A DNA stretch of 30,002 nucleotides from Ectocarpus siliculosus (GCA_000310025.1 FN649746.1:2467556-2497557), one strand, 5' to 3'. Positions 1 through 9,596 are shown, counted from the first letter of the stretch. The notes: generated from the letters alone by a model not told the origin. Numbers and translations: made by a program.

Positions 1-389
1 AAAAAAACCCACCCGGACGGGCTCTCGCGGGGGGGGGGGGGGAGTTATCCGTCCCCCCTGCTGTATCTAAATTTCGGGTGAGGGGTGGGGGGGGGGGTAA
101 TTTGGTGTTGTTGCGGTGATGTAGGCATTTGATCATTGGCAACGCACTTCGTTTGAAGACTGAGCACTGCCGTTGCTGATACGTTTTACGTACGGGCTGC
201 GTTGCTCCTCTACTCGGTTTTATCTCCCTTTGCTACAGCGGTCGTTCACTCGATACTAATATCTCATAGTATAATATATCATCGCTTGTCCCCTTCTCTA
301 CAACAGCCACAAAGAGCAAACAACAGCTTCAGCAACAGCGCAACTGCCAGGACACCACCCTTTCGCGCCATCATCATCAACGACAGCAA

Positions 390-404
390 CAAGAAATTGC
401 CAAT

Positions 405-439
<35 letters not shown>

Positions 440-455
440 AAGCAACAACCGCCAT

Positions 456-486
<31 letters not shown>

Positions 487-535
487 GCAGCAGCACCATC
501 ATCATCAACGACAGCAACAACCGTAATGACAACAA

Positions 536-567
<32 letters not shown>

Positions 568-590
568 CCGCCGCCACCACCACCAACACG
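390..590. repeat. CAG/CAA/CAT trinucleotide-repeat tract
   Basis: Runs of (CAG)n and (CAA)n, some interrupted, over about 200 bp downstream of RCC1-like exon 4, probably inside its last visible intron. All frames stay open here only because the repeat lacks stops; the resulting homopolymeric Ala, Leu or Val reading frames are not evidence of coding. Confidence 0.9.
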
Positions 591-620
591 ACCAACACCA
601 ACACCAACGACCTGGCTCAC

Positions 621-770
621 CTGCACAAGTGTGCGTTCCTCCGAGGGCAACGGCCACAGCAGTGCGGCCAGTTCCGAGATCTATCGGGGCAAGGTTATCA
701 CCCATGGTGTTCAGGACGTCCCCTATTGACGCGTTGCTGCCCTGACCAAGCTGACCACTGGACCCAAAGC
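621..770 (-). CDS. RCC1-like gene exon 4: first part of a repeat
   Basis: 150 nt, phase 1 at both ends. Begins (Gly)FGSSGQLGQGS after acceptor GAGCAG, carries MGDNLAPIDLG, and ends GGTHTCA at donor GCAG|GTGAGC. The remainder of this repeat (normally LLxDGxVKCWG) was sought in 1-620 on this strand and not found, so the next exon is probably outside the window. Confidence 0.82.
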
Positions 771-3700
771 CTGCTCCGCCCACACGTACGAAAGGGCGAC
801 ACGGTCTAGTTAGATTTTCGTGGGAGATGTTGCTGCTTTCACACGTAGGAGTGCAACCCTGTGTAGTCGCTGACAATACCCCTAAGAGCCTGTTGCTCAC
901 TGCCATCGTCAACGAATTGCTAAGGAAGCGCCGGTGGTTGACATTTGGGGTTGTGTCTTCGACAGACGGCGATGACGGCGACAAGCGCAGCGCAAGTCGC
1001 GAGTGCGCTTGGCGACGTTCTTTCCGGCGGCGATCACCATGAACGAGCAAAACATGAGCAGCAGCAGCAGCAGCAATGATGACGATGACAACACCACAAC
1101 AACAAGGACTACGACAAAAACGCAACAACAACAACGACCACATCCACTACCACCAGCAACAACAACACAAGGCGAAACAGCAACAACACACACCAATTCC
1201 ATCAACACCAGCAGCCAAGCAACAACAACACCGGCAGCAGCGGCAAAAAAGCAACGCCATACCACCACCACCACCACCACCGCCAGCAAAGCAACAACAA
1301 CACCGCCAGCAGAAAAGCGACACCTTATATCCCAGTAGCACACATATCCCAGCAGCAGCGAAGCAACACCTTACCCCAGCAGTAGCAAATCAACCCAGCA
1401 GCAAAAGCGAGACAGCTTACCCCAGCACTTGACGTCGCCCTCGTAGAGCAGCGCGCAGGTGTGGAAGAAGCCAGCCTCAACGGCAATCGCCCTCTGGCCC
1501 AGGCCGAGGTCCACCGCAGCTAGCGCGTCCCCCATCCCCCCCCTCCCATCAATCTCGACACCGGTGCCCCTGGGAAGCCGGTCTTCGTACCCCAGCTGCC
1601 CCCCGTCATTGTTCCCTGGTGTTGAATGAAGCACATAAACAGAACGGGCTCGCGACTAAGACTGACTAATTATGTTTCAAGGAAACCGGAAACCCGACAC
1701 AATTTCACGAAACATAAAGAAATGATGTAGGGTCTAAGAAAATAAATACCGCTACATAGCTAGCTAGCTACTGTAGCTCATCGGTGGTGGATCCAGCGCT
1801 AATCTCTACCATATAAGTATGTGTACAAGCTGCTGTGCTCGATGGTGGCATCGAAAAAAGAAGAATCGAAGGACAGGACAGGCTTAAGAAGTAACACCGC
1901 TAAATAGCAAGCTCGGCGGTGGATGCTGCACGGAATTTCCACCGTGTTTGAAACCGCTGTGCTCGACGGTAGCAGCGGCGGAACAAGAAATTGTGAATGT
2001 ATGTATATTTTCAACGCAGTGGTGGTCCCGATTACACCGTACCGCGGTCCCGAGTAGCGCGGGTCCCAAACACCACGGAAAAAACCCCGCTTGTTCACGA
2101 GATTTGGCTACGAGCTACATATTCCCCAACACCTCAATAGTGCGGCGTCCCGATATACCGCGGTTGGTTTAGCTTGTTGTCAGGAAAAACCGCGGTACAT
2201 CGGGACCATCGGTCTCCACTGACCCCAGCACTTGACGGTGCCGTCTTCCATCGTGGCGCAGGCGTGCTTCGCACCGACAGCCACCGAGGACACCACGGAA
2301 CCGGTGCCGAGGTCGACGAACGGCAAGTCGTCCCCCATCTCGTCTGGCTCATCCCCTCTGTTCTCCGTGTCCCCCAGACCCAACTGCCCCACCTCGTTCG
2401 CCCCCCAGCACCGCACCGACCCCCCGGTCAGCACCGCGCATGCCGCGGAGCCCCCCAGGGACATGGACTCCACGGAGAGGCCGCTGTTGCCGCTGAAGTC
2501 GACGGTGGGAAGGTTTTCGCCCATCTCGAAGATGTCATCGTTGGGGCCGCCGCGGGCCTCCGTGTCCCCCAGCCCAAGCTGGCCCCCCTCGTTCTGCCCC
2601 CAGCATTTCACGGAGCCCCCGTCCACGGAGACCGCGCAGTTGAACTCGTTTCCGGAGTAAACGGCGGCGGCTTCGAACGTCCCCAGGGGGACCGTGGGGA
2701 GGTTGTCGCCCATGTCTGTCGCTTCTAGACCACGGGAGAGCGAGTCCAGTTGGCCCAGCTGCCCCAGCGTGTTGTCGCCGAAGCACTACAATCGGACACA
2801 AGCAAGCAGCAGGCGGCGACCGAAAGATGCGCGAGTCGTCACGCATGGTCCGGAGTGTCATCAGTCCAGAGTCATCGCACCCCCGTGCGATAAACGGCTA
2901 AATCCGATTTCCGCACGTCGGGTGCGATGACTCGCAAGCTAGGGTAGCTGAGTGCCAACGATTCTGGGGCAACTCTTACCCTCCCTGTAACCTGCCGGTG
3001 CTAATAGCATGTTAGTACATACCACGACAGATGGCATCGTCGCAAACCACCCCTTGTTTTGATGTGTCGAATCTGAGAACACCCACACGTACTACATGGA
3101 ACGACAGCACCATAATGAGTGTTGAGCAACGGCCCGTCGATGCACGCGCCTCTGTATGACTCGACCGCGGCAGGCTTCCCAAACCTCCTGCCACGGCATC
3201 CACGTTCTTCCCCATGACATGATATGCTTACTTCGTGTACAAAATGCTGGTGCAGATCACGTTTTCGTGTTGAATTACTCGGTGATTTCCTGGGTAGTGC
3301 CGGTACCGGCACGATTCCGGCCGAATATATATTATAATGCCGGTGGCCTGGTATGTAATGCCGGTGCGGTCCATGCGCTCCATCATCGGCTGGACCACAC
3401 CGACATCACCGGGACCACTACTGTACTTGAAGTTATGCATACTTGTAGCGGAACTGGTGCAGCACGATGGGTGATGGGTTTATATGATAACCGGAACATT
3501 TATGTAATAGAGGGGATGGAGGAAGAGAGGCACACAATGTCCAGCCAAGATGGTCCAACAGCGGTGCGAGGAGGGAAAACAAAGACTGGTGTCTTCATAC
3601 GAATTCAGTAAATGTGTTCCTTGTAACTTGCCGACGGGATTCTATTTTAGTACCGATTGATTGAGTGACAACGGGTGTGCTAACGGCTACAGCAGCGTTC

Positions 3701-3990
3701 GCATATTCGAAGAATCGATCAATCACCTCCCGTTTCCGAAAAAAGCTGGTGTGGTATTAGCACGCACCACTGCTGCTGTGCAGCAGAGCAAGGGCACACG
3801 CTTTGACAAAGAACAGCCACGAAAAAAACACTTGCAAACAGCCAGAGCGTCTAACCTTGACGGTAGCATCGCTGAGCACAGCACAGGAATGGCTGGATCC
3901 CGCAGACACAGCTGTTGCCGGGGGAAACAAGGCCGCTGCCACAAGGGCAGTCGCAGCAGCAGCAGCAGCAGCAGCTGAGAACATCGCCAT
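621..3990 (-). CDS. Secreted RCC1-repeat (beta-propeller) protein, 3'-partial
   Basis: Model: complement of exons 3856-3990, 2224-2785, 1421-1615 and 621-770, with further exon(s) expected beyond base 1. Seen: an Ala-rich signal peptide followed by about five RCC1-type repeats. Each has the core CWGxNxxGQLG, then a MGDNLPxVDLG-like stretch, then a Cys-containing strand (HTCAL / FNCAV) and VKCWG. Splice sites are GT-AG; after exon 1 (phase 0) all junctions are phase 1. About 347 residues are visible. Known of the family: RCC1 repeats form seven-bladed propellers that bind proteins or ligands. The nuclear RCC1 GEF has no signal peptide and lacks this paired-cysteine pattern, so this is not the Ran exchange factor. 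Inference: an extracellular or lumenal propeller whose repeat cysteines may pair. No ligand can be named. The last visible exon stops in mid-repeat at a consensus donor, so the gene is truncated by the window edge. Confidence 0.88.
1040..1330. repeat. CAA/CAG/ACC-rich low-complexity tract in RCC1-like intron 3
   Basis: Mixed CAA, CAG and CCA triplets occupy the middle of the intron between exons 3 and 4 (771-1420). Related short units such as AGCAACAACAACACCG recur several times, suggesting slippage plus short tandem duplication. Confidence 0.85.
1421..1615 (-). CDS. RCC1-like gene exon 3: exactly one repeat
   Basis: 195 nt, phase 1 at both ends. It begins, after the split Gly codon, with NNDGGQLGYEDR and ends CALLYEGDVKCWG before donor GTAAGC. 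The exon equals one structural repeat, so it could be duplicated or skipped without changing frame. Confidence 0.85.
2026..2207. mobile_element. MITE-like inverted-repeat element in RCC1-like intron 2
   Basis: A 19-bp arm at 2147-2165 (GTCCCGATATACCGCGGTT) matches the reverse complement of 2188-2206 at 18 of 19 positions. A related direct copy, GTCCCGATTACACCGTACCG, starts at about 2027. The outer pair spans about 180 bp, the size of a small non-autonomous DNA element. No clear target-site duplication is visible. The right end lies about 16 bp from the exon 2 splice donor. Confidence 0.45.
2224..2785 (-). CDS. RCC1-like gene exon 2: three RCC1 repeats
   Basis: Starts after a GTAG acceptor with CFGDNTLGQLG. 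It contains three full repeats, each closing with a VKCWG or VRCWG core (CWGQNEGGQLGLGD and CWGANEVGQLGLGD open the later two). It ends G|GTCAGT in phase 1 right after the fourth core. 562 nt. GTCAGT is a weak donor, but its position is identical to the end of the next exon, which uses GTAAGC. Confidence 0.88.
3856..3990 (-). CDS. RCC1-like gene exon 1: signal peptide and first half-repeat
   Basis: 45 codons beginning MAMFS, followed by eight alanines coded by a GCT/GCA run, then TALVAAALF and a PPATAVSA cleavage-like region. The exon ends with AGSSHSCAVLSDATVK and the donor AAG|GTTAGA in phase 0. The half-repeat ending VK joins in frame to CFGDN at the start of the next exon, which reconstitutes the usual VKCxG core. 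This join, across an intron of about 1.07 kb (2786-3855), is the main evidence for this start. Confidence 0.8.
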
Positions 3991-4184
3991 ACCGCCGTCG
4001 CGCTACGCTGCAGCCTCGCCTGGTAGCTGAAAAACAGCGGGGGCAGATTTAGAACACAACAGGTGCTGCTGTCATTTCGCGCGTGTTCTCACAAGCAAGC
4101 AGCAGCTTAATTAATACGCATCCAACCTCTTGGAGGTGTGAAAAAATAAGCCAATTTTGATGATTGTTGATTGTCCCAGCTGCG

Positions 4185-4224
4185 TTTAGCCGGGCGTGCA
4201 CTCCTTTAGCCGGGCGTGCACTCC
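4185..4224. repeat. Exact 2 x 20-bp tandem repeat
   Basis: TTTAGCCGGGCGTGCACTCC occurs twice with no gap (4185-4204 and 4205-4224), about 200 bp upstream of the RCC1-like start on the opposite strand. Confidence 0.95.
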
Positions 4225-4433
4225 AATCTGCTCACATTGGCCACCCCCCCCCCTATGACTGCCACTTCTGCTCCTGCTACACAACCGATGCTGTACCGCA
4301 CTAGACCACTGACTGCCGTACCTCTACGGAGTAGAGAACAGAGGGCCTCCAACTCAAAATTCAAGTCAATTTCAGAGCAGCGGCGTTCCGGGTTGTTTGC
4401 TGCACATGGGTGAAAACGAAGGTTAGCCTTATC

Positions 4434-4453
4434 AGGCACGCCTTGGCGTGCCT
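4434..4453. promoter_or_regulatory. Perfect 9-bp-arm inverted repeat
   Basis: AGGCACGCC, a TT spacer, then GGCGTGCCT. A compact dyad in the divergent intergenic region, compatible with a dimeric protein-binding site. Only the symmetry is directly seen. Confidence 0.4.
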
Positions 4454-5564
4454 CGCAAGACAATGATGGATGCTTTGGCAGTATCTAAGATTCAAGGTAT
4501 CCACGTCCATAAGTCTGAGACAAGGGCGAACGTGGCAGCTGCACTGCTGTCTCGGCTGACACACCCCACGCCACCTGGGCTTACCAAGACCACCGCCGCG
4601 TTGATGGTGATGGCTCCAAGCGATATGTACACAGAACAAGGACAGAGTTTTTTTTTTTTTCGCTCTGTCGTCTATGAAGAGCGGATGAACATTACCATTT
4701 GTTTTCAAGCATGGGGATTGGATGGGACTTGACGGTCCCGACGAATATTACAACCTGCTGCGAGCTGGACAGCAATCAGCTGATATGTATACGTGCCTAC
4801 CAGCCTCGAACCACGCAGTCAGCCCAGCTCGACTTTAGAGCTATAGACTGGAGGCAGGAGCTCCGTGCTTGGTGCAAGGGTTGAGCAAGTATTGGGCTAT
4901 CAACACCGACAACCATCGATGCTCCAACTGGATGAGGGAAGGAACGTTCGGAGGAAATTTCAAAAACACGTTACGGAGCGCGGAGCGGAGCGCGACCGTT
5001 CTTTTATTTAAAACGTGCACGCGTCCTTTGGCCACCCGCCTTTGTCCTCCGCACCTCCAGCCAGCCCTCTAATAAAAACAGAGAACGTCGTTGACAACGC
5101 GGGGCATGCTTTGGTACGCAAGTGGGATGGTGTTTGCCCTGCGGCGGTGTGCTGTCTTCCATTTCCCGAAAAACACTACTGGTATTACGTACTTCACATA
5201 TTGTACAACGCTGCTTTTCTGGACCTTGGTTTCCAGCGAGAGACCGAACCGGTCGTCGTTGGCATCGTCGTCTATACACAACACGAGGCACGGCTTCATC
5301 TTACGTGTACCATAACGGTCGCGCGGATCCTGACTGCCTGAAAGCCTACTAAAATGCAAAGCCTCAGCTGAGAGCCCCAAAGAAAATGTTTTGCTCAACA
5401 GACGAATTTCTACGCGCTCAGGATCGATCGCCTGATGTTGTTGCGCCGGGCCTCGCGCTGTTCCTCAGCCTCGACCCCTTCCTCACACACACGCCATCCG
5501 CAACGTGCACCTCTCCTGTACAAGATAGATACACCCGCCCTCACGAGCATCCGAACAACGAACG

Positions 5565-5669
5565 ATGGCCCACGTAAACAACAAGGCGAAGAAGGGCCTC
5601 TTTCGGGGTCTATCTTTCAAGAAGCCATCGACCAAGTCGATGAAAATGGACAGCCCCAACCCTCCCGAA
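5565..5669 (+). CDS. Orphan gene first exon 1a
   Basis: 35 codons beginning MAHVNNKAKKGLF and ending MDSPNPPE before the perfect donor GAA|GTGAGT. About 115 bp of upstream sequence matches that of exon 1b, including the run CTGTTCCTCA and the block CACCTCTCCTGTACA. No private downstream exons are apparent for this copy before exon 1b. Confidence 0.55.
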
Positions 5670-8600
5670 GTGAGTTTGTGTAGGCGTTTTGTGAGGGCAG
5701 TGGCACCGTACTTGTCTATCAAGACACGAGGTAGACGTCACCTTACGTGCGTGTTAGGGGTCGCGCGAACCCTGACTCCCTGAAGGCCTGCTTCACCCCG
5801 GCGCCAACCGAGTTGCAGAGGCGAAGCCTCCAACACGATGCGCGTTGTTGTAGAAGTAGTAGCAAATCACGTGGTGTATGTCCGGCAGCTCCGAGAACAA
5901 ACAAGATGTTTGCGGAGCAGACCGCAATTTTATACTACCCCTTGCCTGTAACTTTGCACGAAGTCTAACCCGTGTGCCGGCAATGTTTCACAAAGTGGGT
6001 GCGTTGTGTCGTTGGGATACAATGCTATGGGGCGATTTCTTTAGAAGCACGGTATTTGTACAGTAGTAATTTCGTAATTTCCATAGGTGGATGAAGAGCG
6101 ATCACGTTTTGTGTACGGAGAGATACGAGTACGGTAGTGTCCTCTGTATAGTGCCGATCGGCCAATGCCGTGCCTGTTATAGTGAAGTCACACGGCACCA
6201 CAGATGGAGCGATCAAGTTTGGTGTCCTCAATGTTTTGGGTATTTTTATTTTGCAGTCTCACGAAAGCGGTTGGGTGTGTTATGTTTCGCTTCTTGGGTA
6301 TTCTTTATTTTCAGTGTTGGGGACGCAATATCTACTGCGTGATCTGCATCGTCTGTTGCCCCGCCCCGCTGTTCCTCAACCTCGACCCCCCTTCCTCACA
6401 CGCCCTCCGCAACCTGCACCTCTCCTGTACAGGATACACCTGTACTAATAGCCGAACAACAAACGATGGCCCACGTGAAGAAGCCGAGCCTCTTCGGCGG
6501 TCTATCTTTCAAGAAGTCATCGATCAACTCTACGAAGGCAATGGACAGCCCCCACCCTCCCGAAGTGAGTCTGTCTGCCGTTTGGCCGGGCTTTTGTCAG
6601 GGCGGCAATGTCGTAAAACCATAAATTAAAGACAGGACAGGTCTGGCGTCTACAGCCTACAAAGCAGACGAGCACTCATTCTCCCTATTCAAGCAGAGCA
6701 ACGGTAGACAGTAGTCATACCAGCAGCAGTTTCTGTAGGATATGTAATGCACACCCTATTTTCTCAAGTCGTTCGTAAAATGCAGCAGTAGACGCACAAC
6801 GGAGCGCGACACACAGTCTTCTGGCTGTCTATTCTTTATCCAGAGGTGGCTATACAAGACGTTTCTGTGACCTACGGACACAAATCACGTTACCGGGTTG
6901 TTTTTCAGTGGCTGTGAACTCAAGTTCCAGATTTTCCAGATTGGCGTAACATGTAGAAGTACCCAGCCGATCGTTCTTCAGTTACATGTCGTGACGATGC
7001 CCTATCGCTGTTGACTGCGCCCAGGCCCCACGAGACAAGACGGTGCCCACAACTGTCGTGTCCGGCATGGGAGTCTTACATGGCGAAGTGCCACCTGCCA
7101 ACCGTGCCGTGCAGTCAGAAGTGACGGAACCCTCCGTGACATCCGTAAGCGACCTGTGTACGAGCGTTGGAGCAGTCACGGACGAAAACGTCGCCAAGCT
7201 GTCTGCGGACGCCACACAAAAGATGGGCGATGTAGCCCCTAAGGTCCCGGTTGTGTCATCGCAAGAGACGAACAAGCCCAGCAGAGAGGGTGTGTTGGCT
7301 CGCCCGCTGTTGGTTTGTCTATTCGTCGAGCAGCGGTAACGCCGCCCGCGCGTGTGTTTGGTCAACATATTTCCTTCACCGACAATAGCTTGTTACCCCC
7401 TCGCCATTGACTACGCCCAGGCCCCCGACGACAAAATTCTTCACATCGTCGAACCCGCTCAGAGTAGCTCATCGGGCGAGGTGTCATCTGCCAGCACAAT
7501 TCATGCCCAGGGTTCGATACCGGCCGGAGAAGTGGAAGCCTCCAAGCCTTCCACCGGTAACCTCTCGGCGGGTGGTGACGAGGAGGTCCACGACGCAGGA
7601 GGCGCTAGTTCGGTCACGCCGCCTCTGGACGTGAAGGTACAAGATGTTAATGGCGTTTTCGCTGTGTCTAGTCTCCGCCCCCCCCCCCTCAAGCTTTGAA
7701 ATAGGTGAGCAGCAGCGGCTTCTTTGGTGTGATTCGGCTACACAGCTTGTCTTTTCGGCCAGATCCAAGGGACTTGTTGTTAATGGTCGATGAAACCTCC
7801 ACTTGGTGCCTGCCCATGTCTCTCACTCGTCAATACAAGGGAGCTTGAGTCAATCCTTCGTGCGGAAACGCTCTCGACAAGAGCCCGCGAGCGTGATAGC
7901 GCAGTGCACACGCGCCGACAGCCCAAACAAGAGCGTGCACATGTGTTTACTCTTATGTTTATGTGTGGGTGCTGGAAGGAGCACGATCTGTGCTTGTTAA
8001 TAAAGCAAGGTTTTTGTCATCATCATCGGTGTTGGGTTAACGCAGTCCCCGTACTCAACCCCAACTACCGCGGGAAGGCGCCGTAGCCTCCGCGGGGAGG
8101 CGCAGAGGCAAGAACAGGGCCAGGAGGATCCACAGCCAACCCTTCTCTGTGTCGACAGCAACCGACAATTGCCTTCCACATCGTTGATTTCGCCTAGGTC
8201 CCTGAGGTCGGAGAGCGATACTTCGTTGTCTCCGGCATGAATTCCTTGCCTGGCGAAGTGGCGGTCAACAGCACGTCGGCACCCACAAGACCTGCGCATG
8301 CCTCGAAGCCACCCACGGGCGGGCGGTCTGTCAGCGTGAATTGCGGCGAAGGCTGACGACGTTATTGCCGAGGCTCCGCACGTGCGGTCTCTGGAGGTGA
8401 GGACAGCAAGGGTAGAGCTCGATCAGCCGCGTGGCCGCCTCCCCCAACGCCGACAAAGAGCTGGCCTGTAGAGGTGCACGGTTTTCACTGCACCCTCACC
8501 CTGTTTCCCTCACCGTTGTACGCATCCCCGTACAGCTTTAGACAGTTGATGGTGAGGTAGGTTTTGCCAGAGATGGCGTGGCTGGCTCTTGCTCCCTTGT

Positions 8601-8803
8601 TATCCTGCACCCACGGGCACCCAATCTCGAGCCTCACACTACCGCCGGTCTTTCGCATTGGCACTTTTTCGCGGCAGGTTGTAGATACCGATGCACCTAC
8701 ATCAGGAGATGTGTCCGCTCCGATCGAGGGTCGCTTGGCGTCCAACGCTGGCGGACATGCTTCCGTGCCGGATGGGAGCGGGCTCTCGTCCGAGCCAGAT
8801 TAA
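5565..8803 (+). CDS. Unrecognised modular protein with alternative first exons
   Basis: Proposed exons: alternative first exons 5565-5669 (1a) or 6466-6564 (1b), then 7025 to about 7243, 7421-7636, 8198-8396 and 8678-8803. All junctions are phase 0. I do not recognise the family. Seen: a basic start (MAHV, then LFxGLSFKK), followed by Ser/Thr/Pro/Glu-rich segments. Exons 2 and 4 share VVSGMxxLxGEV. Exons 2 and 3 have nearly identical acceptors and first codons (TTGACTRCGCCCAG then GCCCC). No signal peptide, membrane segment or catalytic motif is visible; the protein is probably largely disordered. Exon 4 reads through only if one base near 8342 is disregarded, so the gene may be a pseudogene, carry a sequencing error, or end early at 8356. 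The exon 2 donor (GTCCCG at 7244) is weak; a better GTAAGC donor at 7145 would give a shorter exon. Confidence 0.45.
6466..6564 (+). CDS. Orphan gene first exon 1b
   Basis: 33 codons beginning MAHVKKPSLFGGLSFKK and ending MDSPHPPE before GAA|GTGAGT, in the same phase as exon 1a. Most differences from 1a are substitutions plus a small in-frame length change, so protein-level selection on both copies is plausible. Confidence 0.6.
7025..7243 (+). CDS. Orphan gene exon 2
   Basis: After acceptor GCGCCCAG the frame reads APRDKTVP, then VVSGMGVLHGEV, then ENVAKLSADATQ and MGDVAPK. The 3' limit is uncertain: candidate donors are 7145 (GTAAGC), 7244 (GTCCCG) and 7290 (GTGTGT, wrong phase for exon 3). 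The 73-codon version is closest in length to exons 3 and 4 (72 and about 66 codons). Confidence 0.45.
7421..7636 (+). CDS. Orphan gene exon 3
   Basis: 72 codons between acceptor ACGCCCAG and donor AAG|GTACAA. Starts APDDKILHIVEP and contains GSIPAGEVEASKPSTG and an acidic GGDEEVHD segment. Its acceptor region is nearly identical to that of exon 2, which points to internal exon duplication. Confidence 0.55.
8198..8396 (+). CDS. Orphan gene exon 4, with probable one-base frameshift
   Basis: After acceptor CGCCTAG the frame reads VPEVGERYFVVSGMNSLPGE and continues to a TGA at 8354-8356. In the +1 frame from 8343 the sequence reads AAKADDVIAEAPHVRSLE up to the consensus donor GAG|GTGAGG at 8397. 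That donor is in the phase needed by exon 5. The exon is therefore 199 nt where 198 would keep frame. Confidence 0.45.
8678..8803 (+). CDS. Orphan gene last exon
   Basis: 41 codons and a stop after acceptor TTTCGCGGCAG. Reads VVDTDAPTSGDVSAPIEG and ends GLSSEPD. Composition (Ser, Asp, Pro, Gly) resembles exons 2-4. Without transcript data this exon rests on the acceptor, phase 0 and composition. Confidence 0.4.
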   Translation, partial: VVDTDAPTSGDVSAPIEGRLASNAGGHASVPDGSGLSSEPD

Positions 8804-8959
8804 ACAGCCTCAGGTTCTGGCAACGCTGCGTTTCACGATTTTTCCAAGGGCTTGGTGGTGCCCTATAGCCCTTTAGTACAAATCGTCTGTGGACGTGCCA
8901 TCTGAGCGAGAAAGTTCCTCGAAGTGTGCCGAAAGTCAGCCACGCTTGACTGCGCTCTA

Positions 8960-9185
8960 CTGATGCGCGCGATAGCCAAAGCACAAGGCACCAGTAGACG
9001 GGAGCGAAACAAGTTGTTAATGTAGCAGACATTGCTGTGTGCATGTTCATTGTGATGTGGCTTTGCTCATAAATACTCGAAACTGATGCGGGCGATCGCC
9101 AAAGCCCAAGACGGAGCGAAACAAGTTTTTGATGTAGAATACATAGCTGTCTGCATGTTGGTTGTGATCACCGGCCTTTGCTATT
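8960..9185. repeat. Diverged tandem duplication, period about 123 bp
   Basis: Copies at about 8960-9067 and 9083-9185 both begin CTGATGCGSGCGAT and contain GGAGCGAAACAAG, followed by a GCATGTT...TTGTGAT block. No coding frame is conserved. Confidence 0.8.
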
Positions 9186-9596
9186 AGTGTATAGTCAGAC
9201 GTGTGCGGCACCGAACCGCCGCGGCCAAGATCTTGAATTATCCCTTGGCGGTGGGCACGATCCCCGCTGAACACCGTTTGTTCTAGCTCGCCATAGATAG
9301 GGCGAACTCTCCAGATCCTCGTTCCGTTCAATTCGCACGTGCACGCGATTCCATAGGGGGGAATTTTCGGTGTTTCGAGGTCAAGCGCCAGTCTAACGCG
9401 AGTGTAGTTCCGATTCGTGTCGGCAGTCCATGCACTCGCACTTACAAGAGTGGCTACGATCTCACCTACCTTACTTTGTAGGCCTTCGAGCAGCTACCAC
9501 GATTCGCTGGTACGGAGCCTAGGGCGGATAGAGAGGCTTGTGGCGCAGGGGGAGTTCCCTCGAAACTAAGTAACCATAGGAATACCGGAAGGAGGG

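Larger units (their letters stand above)
3991..5564. other. Divergent intergenic region
   Basis: About 1.6 kb between the minus-strand RCC1-like start and the first plus-strand start of the orphan gene. No convincing coding exon. It holds an exact 20-bp tandem repeat (4185-4224), a 9-bp-arm palindrome (4434-4453), a T13-type run near 4649-4660, and, from about 5275, sequence that recurs upstream of the second first exon. Promoters for both genes should lie here, but I see no certain TATA element. Confidence 0.5.
5275..6570 (+). repeat. Tandem duplication carrying upstream region and first exon
   Basis: Two blocks recur in order. The first block is at about 5278-5400 and 5722-5910 (shared words include CTTACGTG and GGTCGCGCG). 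The exon block is at about 5450-5675 and 6357-6570. Copies are diverged and separated by unique sequence, so the duplication is not recent. Confidence 0.65.

Noticed and set aside
202-729. Long open frames on both strands through the CAG/CAA tract (poly-Ala, poly-Leu, poly-Val)
   Set aside because: The repeat lacks stop codons in most frames. The only supported coding here is the minus-strand RCC1-like exon at 621-770.
2174-2728. 184-codon plus-strand open frame opposite RCC1-like exon 2
   Set aside because: It is the antisense shadow of a clear RCC1 repeat exon and shows no domain of its own.
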